The notes below the pieces were generated by a model. That model did not search any database. It was not told the origin of the DNA and worked only from the letters and a program-made list of their open reading frames with translations. The translations under genes were made by a program, and so were the position numbers. From an uncultured Alphaproteobacteria bacterium (GTDB lineage: Bacteria > Pseudomonadota > Alphaproteobacteria > HIMB59): a DNA stretch of 64,000 bases. Shown here piece after piece: positions 34,826-43,344 of the stretch (position 1 is the stretch's first letter; every line of letters begins with the position of its first letter). The stretch is taken from assembly GCA_902588615.1 (NCBI GenBank), contig CACIPV010000001.1, forward strand, positions 24,001 to 88,000. The letters are read 5' to 3'.

Positions 34826-35702
34826 GCTAGGAGGTATAAGATCATACATAATTTTTTCTTATTTAAAATATATTTTAATTAACTTAATAATATTCATAGG
34901 TTTAATATGGATTTCACAAATTTTAAGGATATTAGAATTACAACAATCAATAACTACTCAGTTATTTGATGTAATTAAGACCACTGCATTAGTGCTACCA
35001 AGTTTTATTGGACCATTATTGCCATTTTTATTAATTATAGCAGGTTTTTCAATCAATTTTAGATACAACAGTACTAATGAAATAATTATTCTAAAGCAAT
35101 ATTTTCCTTTAAAAAAAAACTTAACTTTATTTTCAATAATTTTTTTTTTAATTACTATTTTTCATTTTTTTAATAACGAAATACTGTCTGTAAATTTATA
35201 TCAAAAATACAAAGTTCAAGAATTAGAAATTAGAAATAACTTAAAGTTGGGTTTACCAACAGTAAATGAATTCCACATTGAAAATGAGGTAAGTATTTTT
35301 TTTGAAAAGCAAAAAAATAATAAATTTTATAATGTTAATGCAATAATTTATAAAGATGGGCAGTTTATAAATTCTAAGGAAGCTAATATTGAAATTCAAA
35401 AAAAGAACTACAATATAATTTTTTATAATGGTGAAAGAATTATTTTGAATAAACAAGAAAAAAGTAAAACAACTTTTGATAAATTTACTTACAGTATTGA
35501 AAATAATGAAATAGAAGTCCTAATGTATGATAAAGAACATTTTAATACTCTTGAATTATTAAAAGCTTCTAACATAGATTTTTTTCATCAAGGTCATAAT
35601 AGAATTTATCAGTATTTTTTAATATTAGCGATTATATTAATTTCTTTCAAAGTTTTTTTTATTTATTTAAATACTATGCCTATATTTTTTTTGGTATCTT
35701 AA
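34824..35702 (+). CDS. lptF: LPS export permease LptF, main part (frame broken at a T-tract)
   Basis: LptF is an inner-membrane permease of the LptB2FG transporter that lifts LPS to the LptC/A bridge. This frame gives 292 residues: N-terminal membrane segments (about 18-35, 52-75, 95-115), the periplasmic beta-jellyroll region (about 125-245) and one late membrane segment (about 262-282). It then stops after an eight-T run (35685-35692). The expected last membrane segments continue in the -1 frame to 35839, so the full product would have about 338 residues. lptG and lptD follow, as in relatives. The break may be real decay, slippage, or a sequencing error. Confidence 0.88.
   Translation: MLGGIRSYIIFSYLKYILINLIIFIGLIWISQILRILELQQSITTQLFDVIKTTALVLPSFIGPLLPFLLIIAGFSINFRYNSTNEIIILKQYFPLKKNLTLFSIIFFLITIFHFFNNEILSVNLYQKYKVQELEIRNNLKLGLPTVNEFHIENEVSIFFEKQKNNKFYNVNAIIYKDGQFINSKEANIEIQKKNYNIIFYNGERIILNKQEKSKTTFDKFTYSIENNEIEVLMYDKEHFNTLELLKASNIDFFHQGHNRIYQYFLILAIILISFKVFFIYLNTMPIFFLVS
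35687..35693 (+). other. Possible -1 slippery heptamer (T-TTT-TTG) inside lptF
   Basis: In the lptF frame the codons read ATA TTT TTT TTG GTA TCT TAA. T-TTT-TTG at 35687-35693 has the X-XXY-YYZ form of a -1 frameshift site, and the eight-T run is also a candidate for RNA polymerase slippage. A -1 shift here continues into 48 codons of membrane protein ending at 35839. No stimulatory hairpin or pseudoknot was identified downstream by eye. Confidence 0.5.
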
Positions 35703-35839
35703 TTTTACAACTTATAAATTCATATATGGTATTTTTATTAAATAATAATAATTTAAATTTAATCTCTTATTATTTGATAAATCTTTTATTAATAGCGAGC
35801 TTTCTTTACATAATATTTAAATTAAATGAAAATAATTAA
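35693..35839 (+). CDS. lptF: C-terminal membrane segments of LptF in the -1 frame
   Basis: Starting at GGT 35693 the -1 frame reads 48 codons without a stop and ends at TAA 35837-35839. The peptide has two hydrophobic stretches (GILILQLIN... and LINLLLIASFLYIIF) joined by a short polar loop, the pattern expected for the last LptF transmembrane helices. There is no good start codon of its own. Its stop overlaps the lptG ATG by 14 bp, a spacing recurrent in this genome, which shows that this is the native end of lptF. Confidence 0.78.
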   Translation, partial: GILILQLINSYMVFLLNNNNLNLISYYLINLLLIASFLYIIFKLNENN

Positions 35840-36779
35840 ACTTCTTTATCTGAAGTATATTCTATCTATTTCAATATGTTTTATATCTAGTTTTGTAATT
35901 TTCTTTATTTTTTCACTTATAGGAAATCTTAACGAAAACTATTCATTTAATACTATATTTAATGTTAGCATATTGAACTCATTACAGATTATTATATATG
36001 TGCCGATTTTTATTTTTTTAATATCAATAATTCTGTTATCAATTTTTTTAAGATCCAAAAATGAAATTATAATTATCAAAAGTTACATTAGTTTGAAAAA
36101 GTTAATGATATTTTTTTTACCTATTGTTTTGATATTTACATTTTTAGAAATGAATAAAAAAAATCTAACATCAATGATAGAAGACATAAAAACAGATTTG
36201 AAAAGTGATAATAATTTATCTACAACAAAAATATTGTTAAATGAAAATGATAATACAAAAAATTTTACTGTTTTTAATAATATAGATTTAAAAAATTTAG
36301 AAGATACAGAATATAGGTTTTATAAAGTGTATAATAACAAAATTGTTGAAGCTGAATTTAGTGACGATCTGACCTTAACAAAAAATGGACTTATAGCGAA
36401 TAGTTATACAATTTATAATAATAAAATAATTAAAGATCAAAGTACTAAGAAGTTATTTCAAATAAATTTTTTAGACATTATAAATCAAAATTTTATAATT
36501 AAAAATATTTCAGAAAAAAATAATTTTTTTAATATAAAAAAATTAAATTTATTAATTTTTTCAATATTACTGTTAAGCTATATATTTTTACTTTTTTTCG
36601 ATAAAAAATATGTAAACATAAAACAAAATTTAACTCTTCCAATATTCATTTCCCTGGGAATTCTTGTATACTCTATTTTAGTTTTTAATAATTCTTTTAA
36701 TGCATATAAGCAACTTTTTGAATTATTATCTTGTTTTATATCAAGTATGTTAATTTTAAAATTAAGTTTAAATGAGTAG
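35826..36779 (+). CDS. lptG: LPS export permease LptG
   Basis: LptG is the second inner-membrane permease of the LPS transporter and pairs with LptF. The 317 residues have N-terminal hydrophobic segments (about 10-30, 55-75, 95-110), a periplasmic domain (about 115-235) and C-terminal segments (about 240-315), the LptF/G architecture. Sequence conservation is low and A+T bias strong; the identity rests on topology and the lptF-lptG-lptD order. ATG at 35826 overlaps the -1-frame end of lptF by 14 bp, and its stop overlaps lptD by 8 bp. Confidence 0.88.
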   Translation: MKIIKLLYLKYILSISICFISSFVIFFIFSLIGNLNENYSFNTIFNVSILNSLQIIIYVPIFIFLISIILLSIFLRSKNEIIIIKSYISLKKLMIFFLPIVLIFTFLEMNKKNLTSMIEDIKTDLKSDNNLSTTKILLNENDNTKNFTVFNNIDLKNLEDTEYRFYKVYNNKIVEAEFSDDLTLTKNGLIANSYTIYNNKIIKDQSTKKLFQINFLDIINQNFIIKNISEKNNFFNIKKLNLLIFSILLLSYIFLLFFDKKYVNIKQNLTLPIFISLGILVYSILVFNNSFNAYKQLFELLSCFISSMLILKLSLNE

Positions 36780-38883
36780 AATTTTTATACTTTTTATAGT
36801 TATTATACTTTTTTTAAAACAAATCATTTTACTAAGTGCTGATGATACATACATTAATACGAGTAACATTATTTACGATGAAGAAAATAATATTGTAGAG
36901 CTAGCTGAGAATTCAAAAATAAATATTAATGACTCTAACATTTTGGTTGATAGAGGAATAATTGATTATGATAAAAATGAAGTAAAAATCTTCGGAAATT
37001 TTTATCTTTATCAAAAAACAAATATACTAAGTGGTAAAGATTTAAGAGGAGACGCAAAATTTAATAACTTTACTGCTAATGAAGTGAGTTTTATTTACAA
37101 TAATGATTTAAAAATAGACTCAGATAAAGCATCTAGAACTGAGAATAATATTTATTTTTATAATAATTTTGTTACTCCATGTAAATTAGATGGATATTTT
37201 GGTTGTCCAACTTGGTCTCTAAGGATTGATAAGACTAAATATGATATAGAGAAGGATAAATTTGTTCACTATGATACTTTTTTACAAATAGCAGATTACA
37301 AAATATTTTATCTTCCTTATTTTTCTCATTTCGGGGCAAAGGCTCCAAGACAAAGAGGTTTTTTAACCCCTACTTTAGAGTTAGGAATTAATGGGGATAG
37401 TGGTATTTACACACCTTATTATTTTCCAATTCAAGACAGTACTGATTTAAAATTTACACCAAAGTTTATTTTTTCTGAAGACTCTAAAATTATTAGTAAT
37501 TATGAATTTAATACAATTTTAAAACATAAAATGTCTGGTGGAGAATTACATATAGACATAGATAATATAAAATATGAGGATAAAAGTGATTTAAATAATA
37601 CTATAAGATTAGATTTAAAAAAAGTTTTAGATAAGAGTAAAATATTATCTTTCAATGGGGTATTAACAAATAGTGTATCAACTACTAGATCAAATAATGA
37701 AGATCCCCTAAGGTTTGAGGATACATACTTAAGGTTAGATAATTATAATTTTGTACTAAATGATGATTATTTGCGAAGTGAAATATCAACTGTAGAGGCA
37801 TATGACCTTACAGACGACTCATTAGTTCCATTTACACCTCACATTAGTTATCAAAATACGATAAATATAGGTAAAAATATTTCAAATATTAATGAAATTG
37901 ATTTTTCAATTATAAAAAGAAATAAATCTGAAAATAATTTACCCTCAGAGAACAGTAGTATTAAGTTTAATAATTATTTTACTCAAAATAGTAAAATAAA
38001 GAAAATAAATTTTTATAATAAGCTTTCTATTTTAAATAATTTAAGTGATTATAATTACGAACACAATAGTCAACTAAATAATACTGAAAGATTTAGTTAT
38101 TTTATTATTTCTAATGACATTTATTATAATTTTAATGATTTGTTAACACCAAGAATAAAATTAATTTATAATAAAGATATATTTAGCTCTAAAAATACTA
38201 TTGATGAAGATAGCAATTCATTAACATTTAATTATCAAAATCTCTTTTCTGACAATAGATTCTTTGGAACAGATAATAGGGATAATACATCAAGAATAGT
38301 ATATGGCATTGAAAGCGACTTTAACTTAATAAATCAAAATTTTAGTATTAAGATTAATCAATCTTATGACTCTAATAAAAATAGTAATTTTAGTAAAAAA
38401 TTAAATCAAAAATCTAATTTTTCTGACTATGCTTTTGAAGGAGGAATTAACTTTGACAATTTATTCATAAAATTTGATGCAAGAATTGATAAAAAAAGTT
38501 TTAACAAAAAAGAGACAAATATGAGTATAAATACAAGCTATCCTATGGATATTTCATTAAATTATCATGAGACACAAAAAAATGCATTTAGTGAAAATTC
38601 TAATGACACTGAATATCTAGGTATAAATTTAGAAAAAAAATTAAATAATAATTCTTCATTATCATATAGCTCAAATATTGATCTTAAAAATAATTTTAGT
38701 TCATACTATGATAAATTTAGATTAAAAATTTTTGATGATTGTTCTGCTTTGATACTTGAATATTCGAATAAACGTTATAATGACAATTATAACACAAGCC
38801 CAGAGGAGCTATTCAGTATAAATTTTAGTATGGATTATTTAGGTTTTTTTGGATATGAAGAATCAACAGATTTATTAAATTAA
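36772..38883 (+). CDS. lptD: LPS-assembly protein LptD
   Basis: LptD is the outer-membrane beta-barrel that inserts LPS with LptE. The 703 residues start with a signal peptide (about 1-24). An OstA-type jellyroll follows (to about residue 150), then a segment with two cysteines (T-P-C-K-L-D-G-Y-F-G-C-P) and the conserved P-Y-F-S-H-F-G...R-Q-R-G-F-L-T-P motif that starts the barrel, and finally many alternating strands. LptD proteins need disulfides, which may use these cysteines. The order lptF-lptG-lptD-surA-pdxA-rsmA is classic. Confidence 0.95.
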   Translation: MSRIFILFIVIILFLKQIILLSADDTYINTSNIIYDEENNIVELAENSKININDSNILVDRGIIDYDKNEVKIFGNFYLYQKTNILSGKDLRGDAKFNNFTANEVSFIYNNDLKIDSDKASRTENNIYFYNNFVTPCKLDGYFGCPTWSLRIDKTKYDIEKDKFVHYDTFLQIADYKIFYLPYFSHFGAKAPRQRGFLTPTLELGINGDSGIYTPYYFPIQDSTDLKFTPKFIFSEDSKIISNYEFNTILKHKMSGGELHIDIDNIKYEDKSDLNNTIRLDLKKVLDKSKILSFNGVLTNSVSTTRSNNEDPLRFEDTYLRLDNYNFVLNDDYLRSEISTVEAYDLTDDSLVPFTPHISYQNTINIGKNISNINEIDFSIIKRNKSENNLPSENSSIKFNNYFTQNSKIKKINFYNKLSILNNLSDYNYEHNSQLNNTERFSYFIISNDIYYNFNDLLTPRIKLIYNKDIFSSKNTIDEDSNSLTFNYQNLFSDNRFFGTDNRDNTSRIVYGIESDFNLINQNFSIKINQSYDSNKNSNFSKKLNQKSNFSDYAFEGGINFDNLFIKFDARIDKKSFNKKETNMSINTSYPMDISLNYHETQKNAFSENSNDTEYLGINLEKKLNNNSSLSYSSNIDLKNNFSSYYDKFRLKIFDDCSALILEYSNKRYNDNYNTSPEELFSINFSMDYLGFFGYEESTDLLN

Positions 38884-38893
38884 AACTCTAAAG

Positions 38894-39577
38894 ATGATAA
38901 TTAAAGTTACTAAAATTATAAGTAAGTTAACGATAATTTTAATAATATTTTTATCATCTAAATCTTATACAGAAGTTATATATGATAAGAAAAATATTAT
39001 TATTTCTAAGTTAGATCTAAAGTACTATAAACAGTTGCATTACCAAAAGTTTGAAATAGAGATTAATGAATCTAAAGCTTTAAAAAATTTAGTTGTAATT
39101 AAAAAAGTAATTAAAAGTTTGAAAAAAACAAATCCAGATTTCATAAATCAGATTGACAATAATATATTTAAAGGATCGGGTAATGAAAATATAGAGTCTG
39201 AAACAATCATGGATATTATTAGATATTTCAATATAAGAAACGAGTTTATTTACGATTATTACTACAATTTTTTTAAAATAAGTGACTTGGAATATGTATT
39301 TAAATCGTTAGGTAAATTAGAATTACCTGTAAGTCTAAATGAATGTCTAACAATTTTTAAATTAGTCAATTTTAAAGATAACTCAGAATTCTTAAAATCA
39401 TATTATGAAAATATAAGTTCTCAAGATAGAAATCATGAAATATATATTGACGACCAAAAATACAATGTTTGTATTGACTCAAGATCAAATAAATTGATTG
39501 AAAAAGAAATTTTTAAATTCATCGACATCAAAATTGATAAAAAGTTTGAAAAATTTGTTTATGAAAATCAAAAGTAA
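38894..39577 (+). CDS. Reduced SurA-like periplasmic protein
   Basis: The gene occupies the surA slot between lptD and pdxA. The 227 residues have a hydrophobic signal/anchor (about 10-25) and then a stretch (K-N-I-I-I-S-K-L-D-L) comparable to the start of SurA (NDEVITRLDL-like). The rest is largely helical and charged. No parvulin prolyl-isomerase domain can be seen and the length is about half that of SurA, so at most the chaperone N-terminal part is kept. The assignment is by position and weak similarity. It overlaps pdxA by 17 bp. Confidence 0.6.
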   Translation: MIIKVTKIISKLTIILIIFLSSKSYTEVIYDKKNIIISKLDLKYYKQLHYQKFEIEINESKALKNLVVIKKVIKSLKKTNPDFINQIDNNIFKGSGNENIESETIMDIIRYFNIRNEFIYDYYYNFFKISDLEYVFKSLGKLELPVSLNECLTIFKLVNFKDNSEFLKSYYENISSQDRNHEIYIDDQKYNVCIDSRSNKLIEKEIFKFIDIKIDKKFEKFVYENQK

Positions 39578-40475
39578 TAATAAGAAATATGTATTTTTAG
39601 GAGATACAAACTCAATAAATATTGAAATTATTATTAAATCTCATAGTTTTTTAAAGGGCAAAATAAAGTTCATTATAATATGCAATAAAATTGAGGTGAT
39701 TAATTACTTAAAAAAAATTAAATCAAATTTAGGAATCAACGAGATTTTAGATCCAATAAATTTTCACAATTACAAAATAAATCATTTAAATTTATTTAAT
39801 GTTGAAAATAAATATCCAAAAAAATATAAAAATTTATTAAATCAGTTGCATATTTCAAATCAATTATCTAATTCTACAGGTTATGATCTTATAACTATGC
39901 CGATTGATAAATCTGTGTTTAAGAAATACATAGATTTTATCGGTATTACTGAATACTTAGGAAAAATTAATAAAAAAAATACTTTTATGCTTATGCAAGG
40001 TGAGAGTTTCTCTGTTATACCTTTGACTACACATATTAACTTAAAGGATATTCATAAAAATTTATTAGAAAAAAACATTAAAAAAAAATTAAAAAATATT
40101 TTAGAAACATTAGATAAAAGTAAGTTGAGCTATAATTATATTAAGTTCTTATGTTATAATCCTCACTGTGGTGAAGAAAGTACTATTGGAAGAGAAGACA
40201 CTCTTATTTCAAATCTAATTAATAAGAATTTTAAAAGAATAGTAGGCCCATTTCCCGCAGATAGTGCTTTTACTTATATTAAAAAAAAAACACTATTCAT
40301 ATCAACTTATCACGATCAAGCATTAGTGCCTTTTAAAATATTAAATAAAAAAGGTATAAATTTGACACTAGGTTTGAATTATAAACGATTAAGTCCTGCA
40401 CATGGCACTGCAAAAGATATTAAATATAAAAATATGTCAAATAATTCTTCCTTTTTAAAATGTATGCTAAACTAA
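39561..40475 (+). CDS. pdxA: 4-hydroxythreonine-4-phosphate dehydrogenase
   Basis: PdxA oxidises phosphohydroxythreonine to the PdxJ substrate in PLP synthesis. From ATG at 39561 it has 304 residues. Metal-binding histidines are visible in T-T-H-I-N-L, N-P-H-C-G-E and Y-H-D-Q-A-L-V-P, and the S-P-A-H-G-T-A segment is near the C-terminus. The usual G-H-T-E-Y motif reads G-I-T-E-Y here, losing one histidine. An ATG at 39498 lies inside the preceding gene. It overlaps rsmA by 16 bp. Confidence 0.92.
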   Translation: MKIKSNNKKYVFLGDTNSINIEIIIKSHSFLKGKIKFIIICNKIEVINYLKKIKSNLGINEILDPINFHNYKINHLNLFNVENKYPKKYKNLLNQLHISNQLSNSTGYDLITMPIDKSVFKKYIDFIGITEYLGKINKKNTFMLMQGESFSVIPLTTHINLKDIHKNLLEKNIKKKLKNILETLDKSKLSYNYIKFLCYNPHCGEESTIGREDTLISNLINKNFKRIVGPFPADSAFTYIKKKTLFISTYHDQALVPFKILNKKGINLTLGLNYKRLSPAHGTAKDIKYKNMSNNSSFLKCMLN

Positions 40476-41197
40476 AAAAGAAATATGGGCAAAATTTCCT
40501 CATTGATAAAAATATTACCCATAAAATTGTTAACCTTATTAGTGATAATAATTTAAAAATCCTTGAAATTGGGCCAGGAGACGGGAAACTCACATATGAA
40601 ATAATTAAAAAGAAACCTCAAAAGTTAGATTTAATTGAAATTGATCGAGATTTAGTTAAAGACTTAAACAAAAAATTTGGTAATTATAATTTCGTAAGGG
40701 TAATTAATAATGATATTCTTAAACACGATATAAAACAATGTTACGACTTGGTTATATCTAATTTACCATACAACATATCATCTCAAGTTTTAATTAAGCT
40801 TGCTGTGATGCAAAATATTCCTAAAGAGATGATATTAATGTTTCAAAAAGAATTTGCGATTAAACTATTAGAGAAAAATCTAAATGCAATTAATTCTATT
40901 ATTAATTGTTTTTTCTGTATCAAGCCAAAATTTAATGTTAGTAAAAATTGTTTCAGACCAATTCCTAAGATTGACTCATGTGTATTAAAATTTATTAAAT
41001 TAGATCAAAGCTTAATTAAAAAAAATGAAATTGATAGTTTTATAAAATTTAAAAGATATTTATTTTCATATAAAAGAAAATCTCTTGGAAATCTTTTAAA
41101 AAAATTTGATTATAAGGAAAATTTTTACTTAGATATAAGAGCTGAAAATCTAAAGTTAAATGAGCTAATAAAAATTTTTCGAAAAATTAATCTCTAA
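40460..41197 (+). CDS. rsmA: 16S rRNA dimethyladenosine transferase RsmA (KsgA)
   Basis: RsmA dimethylates two adjacent adenosines in helix 45 of 16S rRNA as a late assembly step. The 245 residues begin Y-A-K-L-K-K-K-Y-G-Q-N-F-L and contain the SAM motif E-I-G-P-G-D-G-K-L-T and the catalytic N-L-P-Y-N-I-S. The C-terminal helical domain is somewhat short. ATG at 40460 overlaps pdxA by 16 bp, the conserved pdxA-rsmA pair. It converges with gmk, overlapping by 11 bp. Confidence 0.96.
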   Translation: MYAKLKKKYGQNFLIDKNITHKIVNLISDNNLKILEIGPGDGKLTYEIIKKKPQKLDLIEIDRDLVKDLNKKFGNYNFVRVINNDILKHDIKQCYDLVISNLPYNISSQVLIKLAVMQNIPKEMILMFQKEFAIKLLEKNLNAINSIINCFFCIKPKFNVSKNCFRPIPKIDSCVLKFIKLDQSLIKKNEIDSFIKFKRYLFSYKRKSLGNLLKKFDYKENFYLDIRAENLKLNELIKIFRKINL

Positions 41198-41807
41198 ATT
41201 TATTAACAAAATTTGTGAGATTAATTAATCTTGTTTTTTTTAATCTTTCAGATTTAATTATATTTACAATACTATCAACACATTCTTTCAGATCTTTGTT
41301 AATTATAACATAATCGTATTCAGGGAAATGTGAAATTTCATCTTGGACTAAATTCATTCTTTTTTTCATTTCATCATGGGTGTCTCTACCTCTATTTCTT
41401 AGTCTTTTAATCAATTCTTTTTTATTAGGTGGCAATATAAAAATTCCAACAACATCCATATTACTTTGTTTTAATTGCTGATAACCTTGCCAATCAATAT
41501 CGAACAAAACATCTTTTTTTTTTAGAAAGAAATTATTTACTGTTTCTTTCAAAGTCCCATATTTAAAACCAAAAACACTCGCAGACTCTATAAATTTATT
41601 TTTTTTTAATGAATCATTAAATTGCTCCTCACTTATAAAAAAATAATCTTTTCTGTTTATTTCCCCTTTTCTTCTAGGTCTTGTTGTGCAAGAAACAGAC
41701 AACGAGAGTGATTTATCTTTTGTTAACAACATTTTAGATATAGATGTTTTTCCAGCACCGGATGGTGAAGAAAGAACTATACAAAAATTTTTACTTCTAA
41801 ATACCAA
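41187..41807 (-). CDS. gmk: Guanylate kinase
   Basis: Gmk phosphorylates GMP to GDP. The 206 residues have the P-loop S-S-P-S-G-A-G-K-T-S near residue 15, the GMP-binding T-T-R-P-R-R-K-G-E and D-Y-F-F-I segments, and the lid region R-L-R-N-R-G-R-D. Length is typical. ATG at 41807 overlaps the fabF stop by 11 bp (ATGGTATTTAG), so it ends the fabD-fabG-acpP-fabF-gmk run. Confidence 0.97.
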   Translation of the reverse strand: MVFRSKNFCIVLSSPSGAGKTSISKMLLTKDKSLSLSVSCTTRPRRKGEINRKDYFFISEEQFNDSLKKNKFIESASVFGFKYGTLKETVNNFFLKKKDVLFDIDWQGYQQLKQSNMDVVGIFILPPNKKELIKRLRNRGRDTHDEMKKRMNLVQDEISHFPEYDYVIINKDLKECVDSIVNIIKSERLKKTRLINLTNFVNKFRD

Positions 41808-43026
41808 AGACTAAACTCGCGTTTGTTCCACCGAAACCAAAAGAATTAGAAATAATATTATTTACTGATTTAGAGATGGATGTGTGAGGTATTAAGTTAA
41901 TACTGCTTTTAGTGTCTGGTTTGTCTAGATTAAGAGTTGGTGGTAAGGTTTTTGTTTCTATAGATTTAAATGAAAATATTGCTTCTACTGCACCTGCTGC
42001 TCCTAAAAGATGACCAATTGCAGATTTATTTGAGCTCATACAAAGATTTTTATTACCTAGTAATTTTTCAACAGCGAATAATTCGATCATATCTCCAACT
42101 GGAGTAGATGTACCATGAGCGTTAACATATTCAATTTGATCAGAGTTAAGTCGAGACTCTTGTAAAGCCATCTCCATTGCTCTATAGCCTCCATTGCCGT
42201 CTTCTGAAGGTTTAGTTATATGAAAGGCATCCCCTGACATTCCGTAACCTTTTATCTCTCCATAAATATTAGCATTTCTCTTTTTTGCATGTTCTAATTC
42301 TTCTAAAACTAAAACACCAGCTCCCTCTCCCATGACAAAACCCGATCTGTCTTTATCCCATGGTCTCGAACCTTTTTCTGGTTGATCATTAAAAGTATCA
42401 CATAAAGCTCTTGCTGCAGAAAATCCAGAGATACCTAAAGGGCATATTGCTGCCTCTGCGCCGCCACATACCATAACATCAGCCTTATTATTTTTTATTA
42501 TAGTGAATGAGTCTCCTATAGCATGCGTTCCTGTAGCACACGCAGTAACAGGTGAACTATTTGGGCCTTTTAGATTATATTTAATTGAAATATGACCAGA
42601 TAATAAATTGATTAGAGAGGATGGAATAAAAAAAGGTGAAATTTTTCTTAAACCTTGGTTATCTAAAATTGATGAATTTCTATAAATAGTATCAAGGCCT
42701 CCAATACCAGACCCTACCATTACTCCAGATCTAAATGATTTTTCATTTTCTGATACGAAACCTGAGTCTTTTATTGCTTCATCAGCTGCAATTAAGCCTA
42801 AGGTGATGAATCTATCAACTTTTCTTTGATCTCTTAAACTGACTATTTCATCATTGATTTTAGCGTTATCAATTGAACCTGCTATTTTACAAGGATAGTT
42901 ATCTACTTCAAAATTAGTTATTTTTGAAATACCGCTTTTAGAGTTAATTAGTGAGTTCCATGACGACTTTACATTATTACCTAAAGGATTAATTGTTCCA
43001 AGACCAGTAACTACTACTCTCCTCAA
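41797..43026 (-). CDS. fabF: 3-oxoacyl-[acyl-carrier-protein] synthase II
   Basis: FabF elongates acyl-ACP with malonyl-ACP. The 409 residues carry the catalytic triad: cysteine in T-A-C-A-T-G-T-H, histidine in N-A-H-G-T-S-T-P and histidine in A-I-G-H-L-L-G-A-A-G. The start is TTG at 43026 (R-R-V-V-V-T-G-L-G is the conserved N-terminus), 18 bp after acpP. Length is normal. A FabH for chain initiation is not found in this window. Confidence 0.97.
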   Translation of the reverse strand: MRRVVVTGLGTINPLGNNVKSSWNSLINSKSGISKITNFEVDNYPCKIAGSIDNAKINDEIVSLRDQRKVDRFITLGLIAADEAIKDSGFVSENEKSFRSGVMVGSGIGGLDTIYRNSSILDNQGLRKISPFFIPSSLINLLSGHISIKYNLKGPNSSPVTACATGTHAIGDSFTIIKNNKADVMVCGGAEAAICPLGISGFSAARALCDTFNDQPEKGSRPWDKDRSGFVMGEGAGVLVLEELEHAKKRNANIYGEIKGYGMSGDAFHITKPSEDGNGGYRAMEMALQESRLNSDQIEYVNAHGTSTPVGDMIELFAVEKLLGNKNLCMSSNKSAIGHLLGAAGAVEAIFSFKSIETKTLPPTLNLDKPDTKSSINLIPHTSISKSVNNIISNSFGFGGTNASLVFGI

Positions 43027-43044
43027 TTGTTGTATTTTCTTATG

Positions 43045-43281
43045 CTAGTTTGAATTTGCCGACAGGTATGTAACAGCATCTTTTAGTGTTACAATTTTTT
43101 CTGCAGCATCGTCCGGAATTTCACATCCAAACTCTTCTTCGAATGCCATGACAAGCTCAACTGTGTCTAAACTGTCAGCACCTAAATCATCGATAAATTT
43201 TGAGTCGCTTTGAATTTTAGTCTCTTCAACACCCAAATGTTCAACAACAATTTTTTTTACTCTTTCTTCTATATCGCTCAT
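43045..43281 (-). CDS. acpP: Acyl carrier protein
   Basis: AcpP carries growing acyl chains on phosphopantetheine. The 78 residues include [12 protein letters not shown] with the serine modified by AcpS, and the protein is strongly acidic, as expected. Unlike many genes here it has a real leader: AAGAGG (43290-43295) lies 8 nt before the ATG, and a TATAAT box lies further up. This suggests high, Shine-Dalgarno-driven expression. Confidence 0.98.
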   Translation of the reverse strand: MSDIEERVKKIVVEHLGVEETKIQSDSKFIDDLGADSLDTVELVMAFEEEFGCEIPDDAAEKIVTLKDAVTYLSANSN

Positions 43282-43322
43282 TTTAAAAACCTCTTAGTAA
43301 TAATTTTAAAAGTTCGTACCAC

Positions 43323-43328
43323 ATTATA
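43323..43328 (-). promoter_or_regulatory. -10 box of a likely acpP promoter
   Basis: TATAAT on the minus strand lies 41 bp before the acpP ATG within the 63-bp fabG-acpP gap. No convincing -35 was found at 16-18 bp. The leader that follows holds the Shine-Dalgarno AAGAGG, so acpP can be transcribed separately from fabG. Confidence 0.42.
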
Positions 43329-43344
43329 GTTAATATTCAAATAG

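Noticed and set aside
34829..34834. AGGAGG that looks like a perfect Shine-Dalgarno site near the lptF start
   Set aside because: It lies downstream of the lptF ATG and no ATG/GTG/TTG in frame follows at 5-9 nt. On the other strand the same bases contribute to the pepA -10 (TATACC), which explains them better.
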